The notes: generated from the sequence alone by a model not told the origin. A stretch of 64,000 nt of DNA from Pseudomonadota bacterium (GCA_023386635.1 JAEWJH010000106.1:1-64000); one strand, 5' to 3'; positions 1 to 8,671 are shown, counted from the stretch's first letter. Made by a program: numbers and translations.

Positions 1-2
1 TC

Positions 3-827
3 TTCGACGTGGCCAATCCATCGAAGCCGCGGCATATCGCGACCTGGCAGACACGCGGCATGCACCGTTTCACGTTCGATGGGCGCTATGTCTACGGCTC
101 GCCGGAAATGGACGGGTATCTCGGCAACATCGTGCAGATCATCGACTTCGCAAAGCCGGACAAGCCGGAAGAGGTCGGCCGGTGGTGGATGCCGGGTCAG
201 TGGGCGGCAGGCGGCGAGGTGCCGACCTGGAAGGGAACGGATCATCGCTGCCATCACCCGATGCGGGTCGGCAATCGTCTTTATACCAGCTACTGGCACG
301 GCGGTTTCGTCATCCTCAACATCGACGACATGACCAAGCCGACATTCGTCTCGGGCCTCGACTGGAGCCCGCCGTTCCCGTGGCCGACGCATACGGCGCT
401 TCCGGTTCCGTTCCTGCTGCGCGGCCGCCGCGTCATGCTGGTTGCGGATGAGGATGTCGGCCGGCTCGCCGGCCCGACGTCGCCGTCGTTCTTGTGGCTC
501 GTCGATATCACTGACGAAACCCGGCCGATGCCGTTCGCGAGCTTCCAAGTCGACGACGAAGACGGCATGCCGAAGGAGGACTATACCGGCCTGCACCAGT
601 TCTGCGAGGATATCCGCAGCACCGAGATTCCGATCGCGTGGTTCGCGCGTGGTTTGCGGATCGTCGATATCGCCAATCCGCATGCGCCGAAGCAGGTCGC
701 GTCCTTCATGCCGCCGGTGCCGGAAGGCGCCACACGCGTGCAGAGCAACGACGTCTGCTACGACTCGCGCGGCTTGATCTATCTGATCGACCGGTCGCGC
801 GGCTTCTATATCCTCGAGCGGATCTAG
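3..827 (+). CDS. LVIVD-repeat beta-propeller protein, 5' end outside window
   Basis: The reading frame is already open at the left edge (it reads FDVANPSKP), so the gene begins upstream. The internal GTG at base 9 is not a credible start. The protein is a close paralogue of the complete LVIVD protein at 8756-9904. Shared segments include GxHRFxFDGRY, RWWxPGQWxAGGE, RCHHPxR, SYWHxGFVIL, PTHT and VADEDV. LVIVD repeats are expected to fold as beta-propeller blades, and their biochemical function is not established. The histidines kept in both copies suggest a metal or substrate site rather than a plain scaffold (inference). A GC-rich hairpin follows the stop codon. Confidence 0.85.
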   Translation, partial: FDVANPSKPRHIATWQTRGMHRFTFDGRYVYGSPEMDGYLGNIVQIIDFAKPDKPEEVGRWWMPGQWAAGGEVPTWKGTDHRCHHPMRVGNRLYTSYWHGGFVILNIDDMTKPTFVSGLDWSPPFPWPTHTALPVPFLLRGRRVMLVADEDVGRLAGPTSPSFLWLVDITDETRPMPFASFQVDDEDGMPKEDYTGLHQFCEDIRSTEIPIAWFARGLRIVDIANPHAPKQVASFMPPVPEGATRVQSNDVCYDSRGLIYLIDRSRGFYILERI

Positions 828-843
828 CGAGCGATCACTCCGT

Positions 844-866
844 CCGGGTGGCTTAACGCCACCCGG
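844..866 (+). terminator. GC-rich hairpin after LVIVD gene
   Basis: Perfect 9-bp stem CCGGGTGGC/GCCACCCGG around a TTAAC loop, just after the LVIVD stop codon and before malonyl-CoA decarboxylase. There is no clear T-run, so it may be a weak intrinsic terminator or an RNA-stabilising hairpin. Confidence 0.5.
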
Positions 867-916
867 CGGCCCGCCTGTCATCACTTTATCCGCTGGTCTT
901 TTGCCTGCAGAATCCG

Positions 917-2284
917 ATGAGCGCGTTTTTCGGCGAATTGATGCAGACGATTGCCCGGCGAAGCCGTGGGCTGATCGGGCGCCCGCGCAATGGCAAACCC
1001 CCGGTCGATGACGACCAGCGGCCACTTCCTGATCTGTGCGGGGATCTGATTTCCATTCGTGGCGAAGCGTCGGGCGTGGCGCTGTCCGCGACGATCTTGC
1101 GACGTTATGGGGCATTGAACGAGGCGGAGCGAACGGCGTTCTTCGAAGCCCTCGCGCATCGTTTCGGGCCGGATACGCTGAAACTGGAACGGGCGGTCCG
1201 CGATTGGCGCGCCGCGCCCGACCATGCCACGGCCTCGGCGCTACATCTGGCGGCAGAGCCGAAGCGGCTCGAACTTCTGCGCCGGCTCAATCTCGCGCCC
1301 GGAGGCACCGCCGCACTGGTTGCGATGCGCGCCGATCTCATGGCGCTGTTGCCTCGTCATTTGGATCTGCGTGTCGTTGATCAGGATTTCGTCCACTTGT
1401 TCGCGTCGTGGTTCAATCGCGGCTTCCTGGTGCTGCGCCGGATCGACTGGGCGACCTCGGCCAACATTCTCGAAAAGATTATCAAGTATGAATCGGTGCA
1501 CGCGATTCAGAGTTGGGACGATTTGCGCCGTCGGATCGATCCGCCGGACCGTCGTTGCTATGCGTTCTTCCACCCGGCGCTGATCGACGAACCGTTGATC
1601 TTTATCGAGGTCGCGCTCGGCGCGGAGATTGCGGATGCGATCGACCCCATTCTGTCGATCGACCGACGGCCGGCTGACAAAGATGCGCTGACGACCGCGG
1701 TGTTTTATTCGATCTCGAACTGCCAGAAGGGACTGGCCGGCGTTTCGTTCGGAAACTTTCTGATCAAACAGGTGGTCGAGGAAGTGATCCAGGATTTTCC
1801 GCAGCTCTCGACTTTTGTTACCCTGTCGCCGGTTCCCGGCTTTGCCGCCTGGCTCAAGCAGGAGCGTGCATCGGACGCGCCGGCCGTTTTGAATGACGCC
1901 GACCGTGAAGCATTAAGGGCGATCGACAAACCGGACTGGTGGAAGAGCGACGACGCGCGCGCTCTGGTCGAGAAACCGCTTCGGTCCGCCGCTGCCTATT
2001 ACTTCTTGAAGGCCCGCAACCGTCAGGGATTGCCGCTCGATCCGGTAGCGCGTTTTCACCTCGGCAATGGCGCGCGGCTCGAGCACATCCATTTCCTCGC
2101 GGATATGTCAGACAAGGGTCTGAAGCAATCGCATGGGATCATGGTGAATTATCTGTACGACCGCGAGCAGATCGAGAGCAATCACGAGGCGTTTTCGGTC
2201 GGCCGCGTGATCATGGCGTCGCGCATGGTCAAGTCTCTCGCGCCGGCGCTACCGTCGCGGGATCTCACCGCGCGTCCCGACTGA
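917..2284 (+). CDS. malonyl-CoA decarboxylase
   Basis: 455 residues, the usual length for the cytosolic malonyl-CoA decarboxylase (MCD) family, which converts malonyl-CoA to acetyl-CoA and CO2. Residues 1-170 match the helical N-terminal domain. The C-terminal acyltransferase-like domain has the family segments AFFHPAL (H219), FYSISNCQKGLAG (263-275), LSPVPGF (S304) and FHLGNGA (H381). The last two segments carry the serine and histidine proposed as catalytic in characterised MCDs. It converges on the LysR gene with only 17 bp between stop codons. Such genes are used in malonate or odd-chain dicarboxylate catabolism; the link to the neighbouring catabolic genes is inference. Confidence 0.93.
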   Translation: MSAFFGELMQTIARRSRGLIGRPRNGKPPVDDDQRPLPDLCGDLISIRGEASGVALSATILRRYGALNEAERTAFFEALAHRFGPDTLKLERAVRDWRAAPDHATASALHLAAEPKRLELLRRLNLAPGGTAALVAMRADLMALLPRHLDLRVVDQDFVHLFASWFNRGFLVLRRIDWATSANILEKIIKYESVHAIQSWDDLRRRIDPPDRRCYAFFHPALIDEPLIFIEVALGAEIADAIDPILSIDRRPADKDALTTAVFYSISNCQKGLAGVSFGNFLIKQVVEEVIQDFPQLSTFVTLSPVPGFAAWLKQERASDAPAVLNDADREALRAIDKPDWWKSDDARALVEKPLRSAAAYYFLKARNRQGLPLDPVARFHLGNGARLEHIHFLADMSDKGLKQSHGIMVNYLYDREQIESNHEAFSVGRVIMASRMVKSLAPALPSRDLTARPD

Positions 2285-2301
2285 AGGGTCGTCCGGCGCG
2301 A

Positions 2302-3219
2302 TCAGGCTTTGCTCGTCGGCTGCAGCAGCCAGTTTATCAGCGTCTTCTTGCGGCGGGATAGAGCTTGCCGCGAGTGATAGGCGCTGATCGTCATGGTCGC
2401 GGCATTCCCGATCGGACGTTGCTCGATCAAGCCGAGCTTGATCGCGTCGTCGGCCGAGCCGCTCGGGATGATCGCGATGCCGGTGCCGGTCTGGACCATC
2501 ATCTTGATGGTCTCGACATTGTCGACGATGGCGCGGATGCGCGGTTGAACGCCGAGATCGGTGAACATCTTGTGCACGATCTGACCGTAGCCGATCGATA
2601 GTTCGTTCATGATGATCGGCTCTTGAGCCAGCATGCCGATATCGATCTTGCGGGTTTTGTCGGCGAGCGGATGCGCCTTGGGCAGGATCAGAGCAAAATC
2701 GAGGGTGAGGAGCGGAGTCCCTACCAGTCCGGTCGGTACGCGATCCTGACCGACATCGACCACCAGACCGAGGTCGACCTTGTCCTCGCACAGCGCGTCG
2801 AAAACAAGGCGCGTCGGCGTCGTGCGGATTTCCAGATGCAGGTTCGACGGGAACGGGGAGCGCGGAAACAGATGCGGGATCAGCGCGGGAGCAAGGCCCG
2901 AGCCCATGCCGATGACGAGGGATTCCACATCGGCCCCGCTGAGTCGGCGGGCGACATCGCCGAGCTTCATCAGGTCGGAAAAGACGTGTTCGGCCTCGTA
3001 GAGGAACATCCGGCCGCGCTCGGTTTGCTCGATGCCCCGGCTGGTCCGGCGGAACAGATCGAAGCCAATGCGCGTCTCCAGGAGCTTGATCTGCTCGGAC
3101 ACCGCGGACTGGGTGATGTTGAGCTGGTTAGCGGCCTTGGTGAAGCTGCGTTCGCTGGCAACGGCAAGGGCATAGCGAATCTGTCTGATCTCCATCCAAA
3201 GCTCGATTTGTGACGCCAT
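2302..3219 (-). CDS. LysR-family transcriptional regulator
   Basis: About 305 residues. The N-terminal winged helix-turn-helix covers roughly residues 10-70, with the core SFTKAANQLNITQSAVSEQI. It is followed by a LysR effector-binding domain (about 95-295). I chose the ATG giving MASQIELWMEIRQ because a GGA-type ribosome site precedes it. The ATG eight codons later (base 3195) is an alternative, and the longer frame to 3378 has no homologous extension. It is divergent from the amidase remnant, the usual arrangement for a LysR regulator and its target. The target may therefore now be the intact amidase copy near 18.5 kb, which shares the upstream block (inference). Confidence 0.92.
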   Translation of the reverse strand: MASQIELWMEIRQIRYALAVASERSFTKAANQLNITQSAVSEQIKLLETRIGFDLFRRTSRGIEQTERGRMFLYEAEHVFSDLMKLGDVARRLSGADVESLVIGMGSGLAPALIPHLFPRSPFPSNLHLEIRTTPTRLVFDALCEDKVDLGLVVDVGQDRVPTGLVGTPLLTLDFALILPKAHPLADKTRKIDIGMLAQEPIIMNELSIGYGQIVHKMFTDLGVQPRIRAIVDNVETIKMMVQTGTGIAIIPSGSADDAIKLGLIEQRPIGNAATMTISAYHSRQALSRRKKTLINWLLQPTSKA

Positions 3220-3250
3220 TTCTGGTCCGTTTAATTCTGAGATAAGGGTG

Positions 3251-3362
3251 CCATCGGGCGGCCCGATGGCCGCATCATCAATTGTTGTTGGACAGGCCCG
3301 GCCGGCTACGAAAAGCTTTCGCCCTGAAACCCGAAGTGTGCCCGCCTCATGACGCAAGCCCC
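3251..3362. repeat. upstream block duplicated before both amidase copies
   Basis: About 110 bp upstream of the amidase remnant that aligns with the sequence just upstream of the intact amidase (18372-18478). Shared strings include CCATCGGGC, GCATCATCAATTG, TGTTGGACAGG, GGCCGGCT and GAAAAGCTTT. It probably holds the promoter or operator of the ancestral gene, because similarity stops abruptly upstream of it. Confidence 0.75.
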
Positions 3363-3830
3363 ATGACCAACGTCTCACGCACTTCCGCTATCGAATTGGC
3401 GACCCGTATCAAGCAGAGAGACATCCCTCCTGTCGAGGTGCTGGATGCGTATCAGGAGACAATCGCGGCCCAGAATTCGAAGTTTAAAGCGATTGCCCCC
3501 CTGGCGAAAGACAAGGCGCGTTTAGCCGCAAAGGCCGAGACCGCCGTTCTTAATATTGAAACGCTCGGGGCGCCGCACGGCCTGGCGGCGGTGATCAATA
3601 ACGTCACGCTCGCGGCGGGCAACCGGACAACCTATGGTTCGCCCCTCTACAAGGATTTCGTGCCGGTTGAGGGTGTCGCGGTCGTCGCGCGCTTGCGCCG
3701 GGCCGTGCGGCAAGGCTGCCGCGAAACTGCCGAACGGCCTGGGTCCGCGGTTCTCCGAGCCGTGCATTCTCGGCCTGTCCAACTGGCGCAGCGCTGCGCG
3801 TCGGTCGGCTCACCGGCATTTGCCGGTTAG
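3363..3830 (+). pseudogene. amidase remnant with internal deletion
   Basis: The first ~115 codons (MTNVSRTSAIELATRIKQ onward) align with the N-terminus of the intact amidase at 18479-19888, up to VVARLRRA. The sequence then jumps to the last ~40 codons of the same gene: GPRFSEPCILGLS is readable in frame +1, while the open frame continues as nonsense to a stop that matches the paralogue's stop codon. About 940 bp are missing. The lost part contains the cis-serine and nucleophilic serine of the amidase signature, and the catalytic Lys position is now Asn (VVIKD to AVINN). No activity is expected. The junction falls at a CCGTGCCG-like microhomology present at both sites in the intact copy. Confidence 0.9.
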
Positions 3831-3896
3831 TCCACGGGGGAGATCAGCATGGGTCAGGGCCATCGTCTTCCGATCTCGACGAAACGGCCCATTCGC

Positions 3897-5285
3897 CTAT
3901 CGCTTGATCCAGTGGAGGCTGGGCGCATCCTGCGGCGCGCGCAGCAGATATCGGCCGTTGGATTTTCCAACGATCTCGCCGTCGCGCGCGATCACGACGC
4001 CGTTCTTGATGGTCACGACCGGCCAGCCTTTCAGCGTCTTGCCTTCAAACGGCGAGAAATCGCTCATGCCGCGCAAATCGGCAGCGCGAACGGTCTTCTC
4101 CAGATCGAGATCGACCACCACAAGGTCAGCATCCGACCCGATGGCGATCGTGCCCTTGCGCGGATAGAGGCCGAACACGCGCGCCGGCGAGCGCGTGGCG
4201 CCGTCGATCAGCGTTTCGAGCGGAATACCGTGCTGCCGGCCGAAATGCAGCAACGCGGGAAGATGCGTGCCGAGCAGCGGCAATCCGGGCCGCGAGCCGT
4301 GCAGGCCGGCATCGGGCTTCTTGCCGGCGCGCGTGCGGGATGTGTTGTCCGTACCGATCGTGTTGATCGAGCCTTCGGCGATGCCGTCCCAAAGGGCTTC
4401 CTGATGCGAGGGCGGGCGGACCGGCGGAACGGCTTTTGCAAGGAAGCCGTTCGGATCGCGATCGTTGATGCCGAGGAACGTCGTCGTGGTTTCGACGGTG
4501 AAATTCAACCCTTGCCGTCGCGCCTGCCGAACGACCTCAAGGCCGTCGCTGCTCGAAAGATGCACCACATAAAGGTGAGCACCGGCGACCTGCGCGAGAT
4601 ACAGCGCGGTCTGGATCGCGAGAGCCTCCGCTTCCGGCGGGTGGGCGAGCGTCCAGTCGGCCAGCGTCCCGTTCGGCTTCTTTGCCAGCACATCACGCGC
4701 GGCGGCGACCAGCGATCCGGTCTCGCAGTGCACGCAGGCAATCGCGTCGGGGCCGACCGCAGCGACCGCCCGGAAGCCGCGCAACAGCAAGTCGTCAGGA
4801 ACGGAATCGACGATGCCCGGCAGGCCGGACATGTAAAACTTGAACGAGCGAATGCCGTAATCCCTGACATAGGCCGGAATTTCGGAAATCTGTTCGTCGT
4901 TGAAAAGTTGCGGATGAAAAATCGAGTCGACGTAACTTCGCTCGTCCATCGCCTTTCGGAAACCCGGCAGATGCTTGAGATAGGAATCCTTCAGGCTTCG
5001 GATAAAAATGCCGATGGTGGTGACGCCGCCGAGAATAGCCGCGCGCGTCTCCGTTTCCGCCTCCTCGTCGAACGACTGTTCGTTGCCGATATGCGTGTGC
5101 GGATCGAAGATGCCGGGAATGACCAGTTTTCCGGCGGCATCGACAATGGCGTCGCCCGACAAATTCTCGCCGATGGCGACGATCTTTCCGTTGGTGACGG
5201 CAATGTCGGCGCGTATGCGGCCGACGCCCGGTATCAGCGCCGTACCGCCTTTGACAACAAGATCGCTAGCGATTTTGGATGACAT
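3897..5285 (-). CDS. dihydropyrimidinase/hydantoinase-family amidohydrolase
   Basis: 462 residues, a metal-dependent cyclic-amide hydrolase of the dihydroorotase/hydantoinase superfamily. Binuclear metal ligands are visible: H63 and H65 in DPHTH, K149 in SFKFYMSG (the lysine carbamylated in this family), H186 in CVHCE, H242 in VHLSS and D313 in GTDNTSR. The family opens hydantoin, dihydropyrimidine or allantoin-type rings. The actual substrate cannot be read from sequence. It is transcribed divergently from an NMT1/THI5-type binding protein across a 140-bp gap, suggesting shared control of uptake and ring opening. The stop is close to the amidase remnant on the other strand. Confidence 0.9.
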   Translation of the reverse strand: MSSKIASDLVVKGGTALIPGVGRIRADIAVTNGKIVAIGENLSGDAIVDAAGKLVIPGIFDPHTHIGNEQSFDEEAETETRAAILGGVTTIGIFIRSLKDSYLKHLPGFRKAMDERSYVDSIFHPQLFNDEQISEIPAYVRDYGIRSFKFYMSGLPGIVDSVPDDLLLRGFRAVAAVGPDAIACVHCETGSLVAAARDVLAKKPNGTLADWTLAHPPEAEALAIQTALYLAQVAGAHLYVVHLSSSDGLEVVRQARRQGLNFTVETTTTFLGINDRDPNGFLAKAVPPVRPPSHQEALWDGIAEGSINTIGTDNTSRTRAGKKPDAGLHGSRPGLPLLGTHLPALLHFGRQHGIPLETLIDGATRSPARVFGLYPRKGTIAIGSDADLVVVDLDLEKTVRAADLRGMSDFSPFEGKTLKGWPVVTIKNGVVIARDGEIVGKSNGRYLLRAPQDAPSLHWIKR

Positions 5286-5427
5286 ATCAGCAACCAGTTC
5301 TCTGATCTGCTCGCGTTTGATGGAAGCACGAACAATGAGGTGAATGATATACTCGATTACTTAATGCCTGCATCAATCTTTTCGTTTCAGTTTGGAAGTG
5401 TCGAACAACCGTGAAAAGGGGATCGCG

Positions 5428-6450
5428 ATGTTGACTCTCTCTGCGAAGCTGTCTGCCGGTCTGATTGCCGGATTGCTGCTGGCCGCAACAAGCGCCGTGC
5501 AGGCGCAGACGCCAGTCAAGTTTTCACTCGACTGGAAGTTCGACGGCCAGATGGCGCCGTTCCTGGTGCCGCTCGACAAGGGCTATTTCAAAGCGGAAGG
5601 GCTCGACGTCACCATTGATACGGCGGCAGGCTCGCTTGAGCCGATCAACCGCGTCGCGTCGGGCGTCTATAACATGGCTTCGGGAGACATGAATTCTCTC
5701 ATCAAGTTTCTCGACGCCAATCCGAAAGCGCCGGTCAAGGCTGTCTTCCTCGTTCACGACAAGCCGCCATTCGCGATCATCAGCCTGAAGTCGCGCGGTG
5801 TCACGAAACCTGCCGATCTGATGGGCAAACGGCTTGGCGCGCCGTCGGCGGACGCTGCCTATGCGCAGTGGAATATTTTTACGAAAGCCAACAACATCGA
5901 CCCCTCGAAGGTGACTGTCGACAATATCGGATTTCCCGTCCGTGAGCCGATGCTGGCCGCGGGACAGGTCGATGCGATCGCGGCTTTCTCTTTCAACGCG
6001 ATCAATCTGAAGGAGCGGGGCGTTCCAGCGAACGACATCGTCGTCATGCTGATGTCGGATTACGGTGTGAAGCTCTATGGCAATGTGATCATGGTGAACA
6101 CGAATTTTGCCAAGGAGCACCCGGATGCCGTCCGGAAATTTCTTGTGGCCCTCGCGAAAGGGCTGAAGGATACGGTCAAGGATCCGGATGCCGCCATCGA
6201 ATCGATCATGAAGCGAAACGGCGTGGCCAAGAAAAGCGTCGAACTCGAGCGGCTTCAGATGGTACTGAAGGACAACATCGTCACCGACGAGGTCCGCAAG
6301 AACGGCTTCGGCAGGATTGATAATGCGCGGTTCGATCAGGCTGTCGATCAGATAGCGCTGACCTATACGTTCAAGAACGCGAAACCCAAGGCCGCGGATG
6401 TGTTCGATGCATCATTTCTGCCGGGCGCTGCGGACTTGAAGTTCAACTGA
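5428..6450 (+). CDS. ABC transporter substrate-binding protein, NMT1/THI5-like (orphan)
   Basis: About 340 residues with a Sec signal peptide (hydrophobic run to SAVQAQ, cleavage near residue 27). A periplasmic binding domain of the SsuA/THI5/NMT1 type follows, with the typical start FSLDWKFDGQMAPFLVPLDKG. I chose the ATG at 5428, preceded by AAAAGGGG, over an ATG 12 codons upstream that would spoil the signal peptide. No ATPase or permease gene is adjacent. The nearest partners are the ABC genes at 10310-11996, which have their own binding protein. It may feed that transporter with a second ligand, perhaps the substrate of the divergent hydantoinase (inference). Confidence 0.88.
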   Translation: MLTLSAKLSAGLIAGLLLAATSAVQAQTPVKFSLDWKFDGQMAPFLVPLDKGYFKAEGLDVTIDTAAGSLEPINRVASGVYNMASGDMNSLIKFLDANPKAPVKAVFLVHDKPPFAIISLKSRGVTKPADLMGKRLGAPSADAAYAQWNIFTKANNIDPSKVTVDNIGFPVREPMLAAGQVDAIAAFSFNAINLKERGVPANDIVVMLMSDYGVKLYGNVIMVNTNFAKEHPDAVRKFLVALAKGLKDTVKDPDAAIESIMKRNGVAKKSVELERLQMVLKDNIVTDEVRKNGFGRIDNARFDQAVDQIALTYTFKNAKPKAADVFDASFLPGAADLKFN

Positions 6451-6462
6451 TCGACGTGCTGT

Positions 6463-6495
6463 CCCCGGATCGCGAACCTGCCGCGCGATCCGGGG
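6463..6495. terminator. bidirectional hairpin between convergent genes
   Basis: Perfect 12-bp stem CCCCGGATCGCG/CGCGATCCGGGG with a 9-nt loop, between the convergent binding-protein and GntR genes. It has no U-tract but is well placed to end both transcripts. Confidence 0.6.
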
Positions 6496-6512
6496 GCGCC
6501 CGCGCGGGCTGA

Positions 6513-7193
6513 TCATCCTGCCGCGATCAAGGGATGAAGGTGCTCGATCACCCGTTTCTGCACGGCGGCAAGGTGCATCCGCATGGCCTGCTCGGCGCCG
6601 TCCGCATCGCGCGCGGCGATGGCGGTGGCGATGGCACGGTGCTCGGCATCGCGCTGCTGGATCCGCTTCGGGCAGGCCGGCTGATTGCGACCAAGCCGCA
6701 TGCGCGCGTCGCTCGCGACCTGCCTTAGCATCGCGTAGAACGCGACCGCGAGATTGTTGCCGGATGCCGCGGCGATCGCTTTGTGGAAGCGCAAGTCCGC
6801 GGCGCCGGAATCCGTGCCGGCAAGGGTGGTGGCGGCGCGTTCGATCCGCGCCATTTCCAGGGGCGATGCACGCAGCGCCGCCAGCCGGGCCAGGAACGGC
6901 TCGATGGCGATGCGCATTTCGACGACTTCCAGCGGATTGGTGTCCTGCACCAGGCTTTCGCCGTTGCGCGCGCCCAGCGCCTTGCGCTTCGGTTCGGCCG
7001 GCGCAATCTCGCCGTTGTCGCGCAACACCTGCAGCGCGCGGCGCAACTGATGCCGCTTGACGTTGAGCTTGTCCGCGAGCGCCCGCTCGGAGCCGAGCCC
7101 GCTCGTGGTGGCGAGCCCGCGCACGCTATCGACGAGTGACGTCAGATCGGCGGCTTTATCGGCAGGTCTGTGGTCGTCGACCCGTTTGTCCAT
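6513..7193 (-). CDS. GntR-family regulator, FadR/FCD type
   Basis: 226 residues. The N-terminal winged helix (about 32-72) contains SERALADKLNVKRHQLRRAL. A helical FCD ligand-binding domain follows (about 88-220) with the metal/ligand histidine pattern FHKAIAAASGN ... EHRAIATAI ... MHLAAV. FCD regulators usually repress catabolic operons and are released by an organic acid. It is divergent from the dioxygenase cluster. The intergenic region holds repeated CAACCA/TGGTTG half-sites, and one pair overlaps its own -35 region, predicting autoregulation. The FadR-subfamily operator consensus (TGGT...ACCA) resembles these half-sites. Confidence 0.9.
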   Translation of the reverse strand: MDKRVDDHRPADKAADLTSLVDSVRGLATTSGLGSERALADKLNVKRHQLRRALQVLRDNGEIAPAEPKRKALGARNGESLVQDTNPLEVVEMRIAIEPFLARLAALRASPLEMARIERAATTLAGTDSGAADLRFHKAIAAASGNNLAVAFYAMLRQVASDARMRLGRNQPACPKRIQQRDAEHRAIATAIAARDADGAEQAMRMHLAAVQKRVIEHLHPLIAAG

Positions 7194-7259
7194 GATGTCG
7201 TCCGGCTGAGAACAAGCTGACGGGCGGATCGGCGCATGCCGAGCCCCTTCAGCGATTCA

Positions 7260-7287
7260 ATTATACGCTAACCTCTCAACCAATCAA
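7260..7287 (-). promoter_or_regulatory. predicted promoter of the GntR gene
   Basis: On the minus strand, TTGATT, a 16-nt spacer and a perfect TATAAT lie about 70 bp upstream of the GntR start. The -35 side overlaps the inverted repeat at 7275-7299, so a bound dimer would block polymerase. Confidence 0.55.
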
Positions 7288-7299
7288 AGGGTGGTTGAG
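7275..7299. promoter_or_regulatory. operator O1, inverted repeat CTCAACCA-N9-TGGTTGAG
   Basis: Perfect 8-bp arms CTCAACCA and TGGTTGAG separated by nine bases, inside the GntR promoter. It is the proximal member of a two-part array with the sites at 7389-7446. The most likely binder is the adjacent FCD regulator (inference from position and half-site). Confidence 0.65.
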
Positions 7300-7388
7300 G
7301 CAGATGGTGGGCGTTTAGTCGCGGTCTTCCCCCATATTATAAGGGCTTTTAGCGCGGAATAACGCCTTGACCGGCAGCTTTCCCACAC

Positions 7389-7446
7389 CTCAACCAATCC
7401 AACCAGAACTTTACCATTGAGCATTGGTTGGCATTGTGGTTGGATT
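7389..7446. promoter_or_regulatory. operator O2, four CAACCA/TGGTTG half-sites
   Basis: Contains CAACCA twice (7391, 7400) and TGGTTG twice (7425, 7437). CAACCAAT pairs with ATTGGTTG and AATCCAACCA pairs with TGGTTGGATT, giving nested inverted repeats. It lies 58-115 bp before the dioxygenase start and probably overlaps that promoter. The distance to O1 (about 115 bp) would allow looping. Confidence 0.65.
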
Positions 7447-7503
7447 TTGGAACGCCATCCCAGCCGCACGCGCCGCGCGTGTCGATCAGATCGGAGATCA
7501 GTG

Positions 7504-8658
7504 ATGAGCCAATCCAACGTGCACCACTTGCCGAACCGCGATGCCGCGCTGAAAGGGCTTTATTCCGACGTGGCGGCGAAACACATGTTTCCGTTCTGGG
7601 CGACCTCGACCGATGTCGACCATGACGAGGTCAAGCAGCTGCTGGCGACGCCGAAGGCCGTTCCGTTCGTCTGGAGCTGCGAGAACGACATCGAGCCGAT
7701 CCTCCACCGCGCCGTCGAACTGGTGACGATGGAAGATTCGGAGCGGCGGTCGCTCGTGCTGGTCAATCCGGGCCTTGCGCCGCGCCGCGCGACGGTGAGC
7801 ACGATGTACACGGCCTACCGCCTCAACGACGCCAACGAGATCATGCCGCCGCACAAGCATTCGCCGAGCGCGATCCGCTTCGGCTTGAAGGGCGAGGGCA
7901 ATTTCACCGGCGTCGACGGCGAGAACATCGTGTTCGGCCCCGGCGACATGGTGCTGACGCCGAATGACACCTGGCACAATCATGGCACCGTCGGCAACGA
8001 GCAGGCGCTCAATCTCTCCGTGCTCGATCTTCCGCTGGTGGAGACGCTCAACGCCATCCACTTCGACCACGACTACAAGGAAGAGGTGGACGGCAAGCTC
8101 GTCTCCCTGAAACAGCAGACCGCGCGTTTCACGCCCGACTATTCGCAGAAGACCTATGGTTACGGCGGCTTGATGCCGCGCTTCTCCAAGGGACTGAAGC
8201 GTGGCGCCGGATTCTCCTCGCCGATGTTCGTCTATCGCTGGGAGATGATGCGCGAGCTGCTGGAGCGGCATAAGGACGACGATGGCGATGCGCACGACGG
8301 GCTGATGGTGGAATATATCGATCCCACCAGCGGCGGGCCGGTGTTCAAGACTATTACCTTCTTCGTGCAGATGCTGCGACCGGGCGAAAAGACCCTGCCG
8401 GTGAAGACCACATCGAGCCTGCTGGTCTCGCCTTACGAAGGCCGTGGTCACTCGATGGTCGACGGCAAGCGCTACGACTGGAATAAGTTCGACACGCTCG
8501 CGGTGCCGGGCGGCGTCTGGTTCGAGCATCACAACGATTCCGACAAGGAGCCGCTGTTCCTGTTCGTCGCCAGCGATGAGCCGACCCTGAAGAAGCTCGA
8601 CCTCTACAAGAAGTGGGGCAAGTCGGCGTCGGGCGAAATCTCGCGCATTCACGATTGA
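7504..8658 (+). CDS. gentisate 1,2-dioxygenase-like bicupin
   Basis: 384 residues, the length of ring-cleaving gentisate, salicylate or 1-hydroxy-2-naphthoate dioxygenases. The N-terminal cupin has the iron-ligand pattern H117-x-H119 in PPHKHSPSAIRF and H158-x-H160 in DTWHNHG. The C-terminal cupin (about 260-370) lacks a full ligand set, as in the family. The enzyme uses Fe(II) and O2 to open a hydroxylated aromatic ring; for gentisate the product is maleylpyruvate. I chose the ATG behind CGGAGATCAGTG over a frame extension to 7417 that runs into the operator array. It is the first gene of a long same-strand cluster with a GST-like gene that could act on the product. Confidence 0.88.
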   Translation: MSQSNVHHLPNRDAALKGLYSDVAAKHMFPFWATSTDVDHDEVKQLLATPKAVPFVWSCENDIEPILHRAVELVTMEDSERRSLVLVNPGLAPRRATVSTMYTAYRLNDANEIMPPHKHSPSAIRFGLKGEGNFTGVDGENIVFGPGDMVLTPNDTWHNHGTVGNEQALNLSVLDLPLVETLNAIHFDHDYKEEVDGKLVSLKQQTARFTPDYSQKTYGYGGLMPRFSKGLKRGAGFSSPMFVYRWEMMRELLERHKDDDGDAHDGLMVEYIDPTSGGPVFKTITFFVQMLRPGEKTLPVKTTSSLLVSPYEGRGHSMVDGKRYDWNKFDTLAVPGGVWFEHHNDSDKEPLFLFVASDEPTLKKLDLYKKWGKSASGEISRIHD

Positions 8659-8671
8659 GCGCCGCAGCGGT

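Noticed and set aside
3220..3378. N-terminal extension of the LysR protein
   Set aside because: The extension overlaps the duplicated amidase upstream block and has no LysR-like sequence; the family starts at the HTH.
3849..5282. Plus-strand frame of 477 codons over the hydantoinase gene
   Set aside because: Shadow of the metal-binding hydrolase on the other strand; no domain and no ribosome site.
7417..7503. N-terminal extension of the dioxygenase by 29 codons
   Set aside because: The extension runs through the operator repeats and reads Arg/Trp-rich nonsense; the internal ATG has a good ribosome site and fits the family length.
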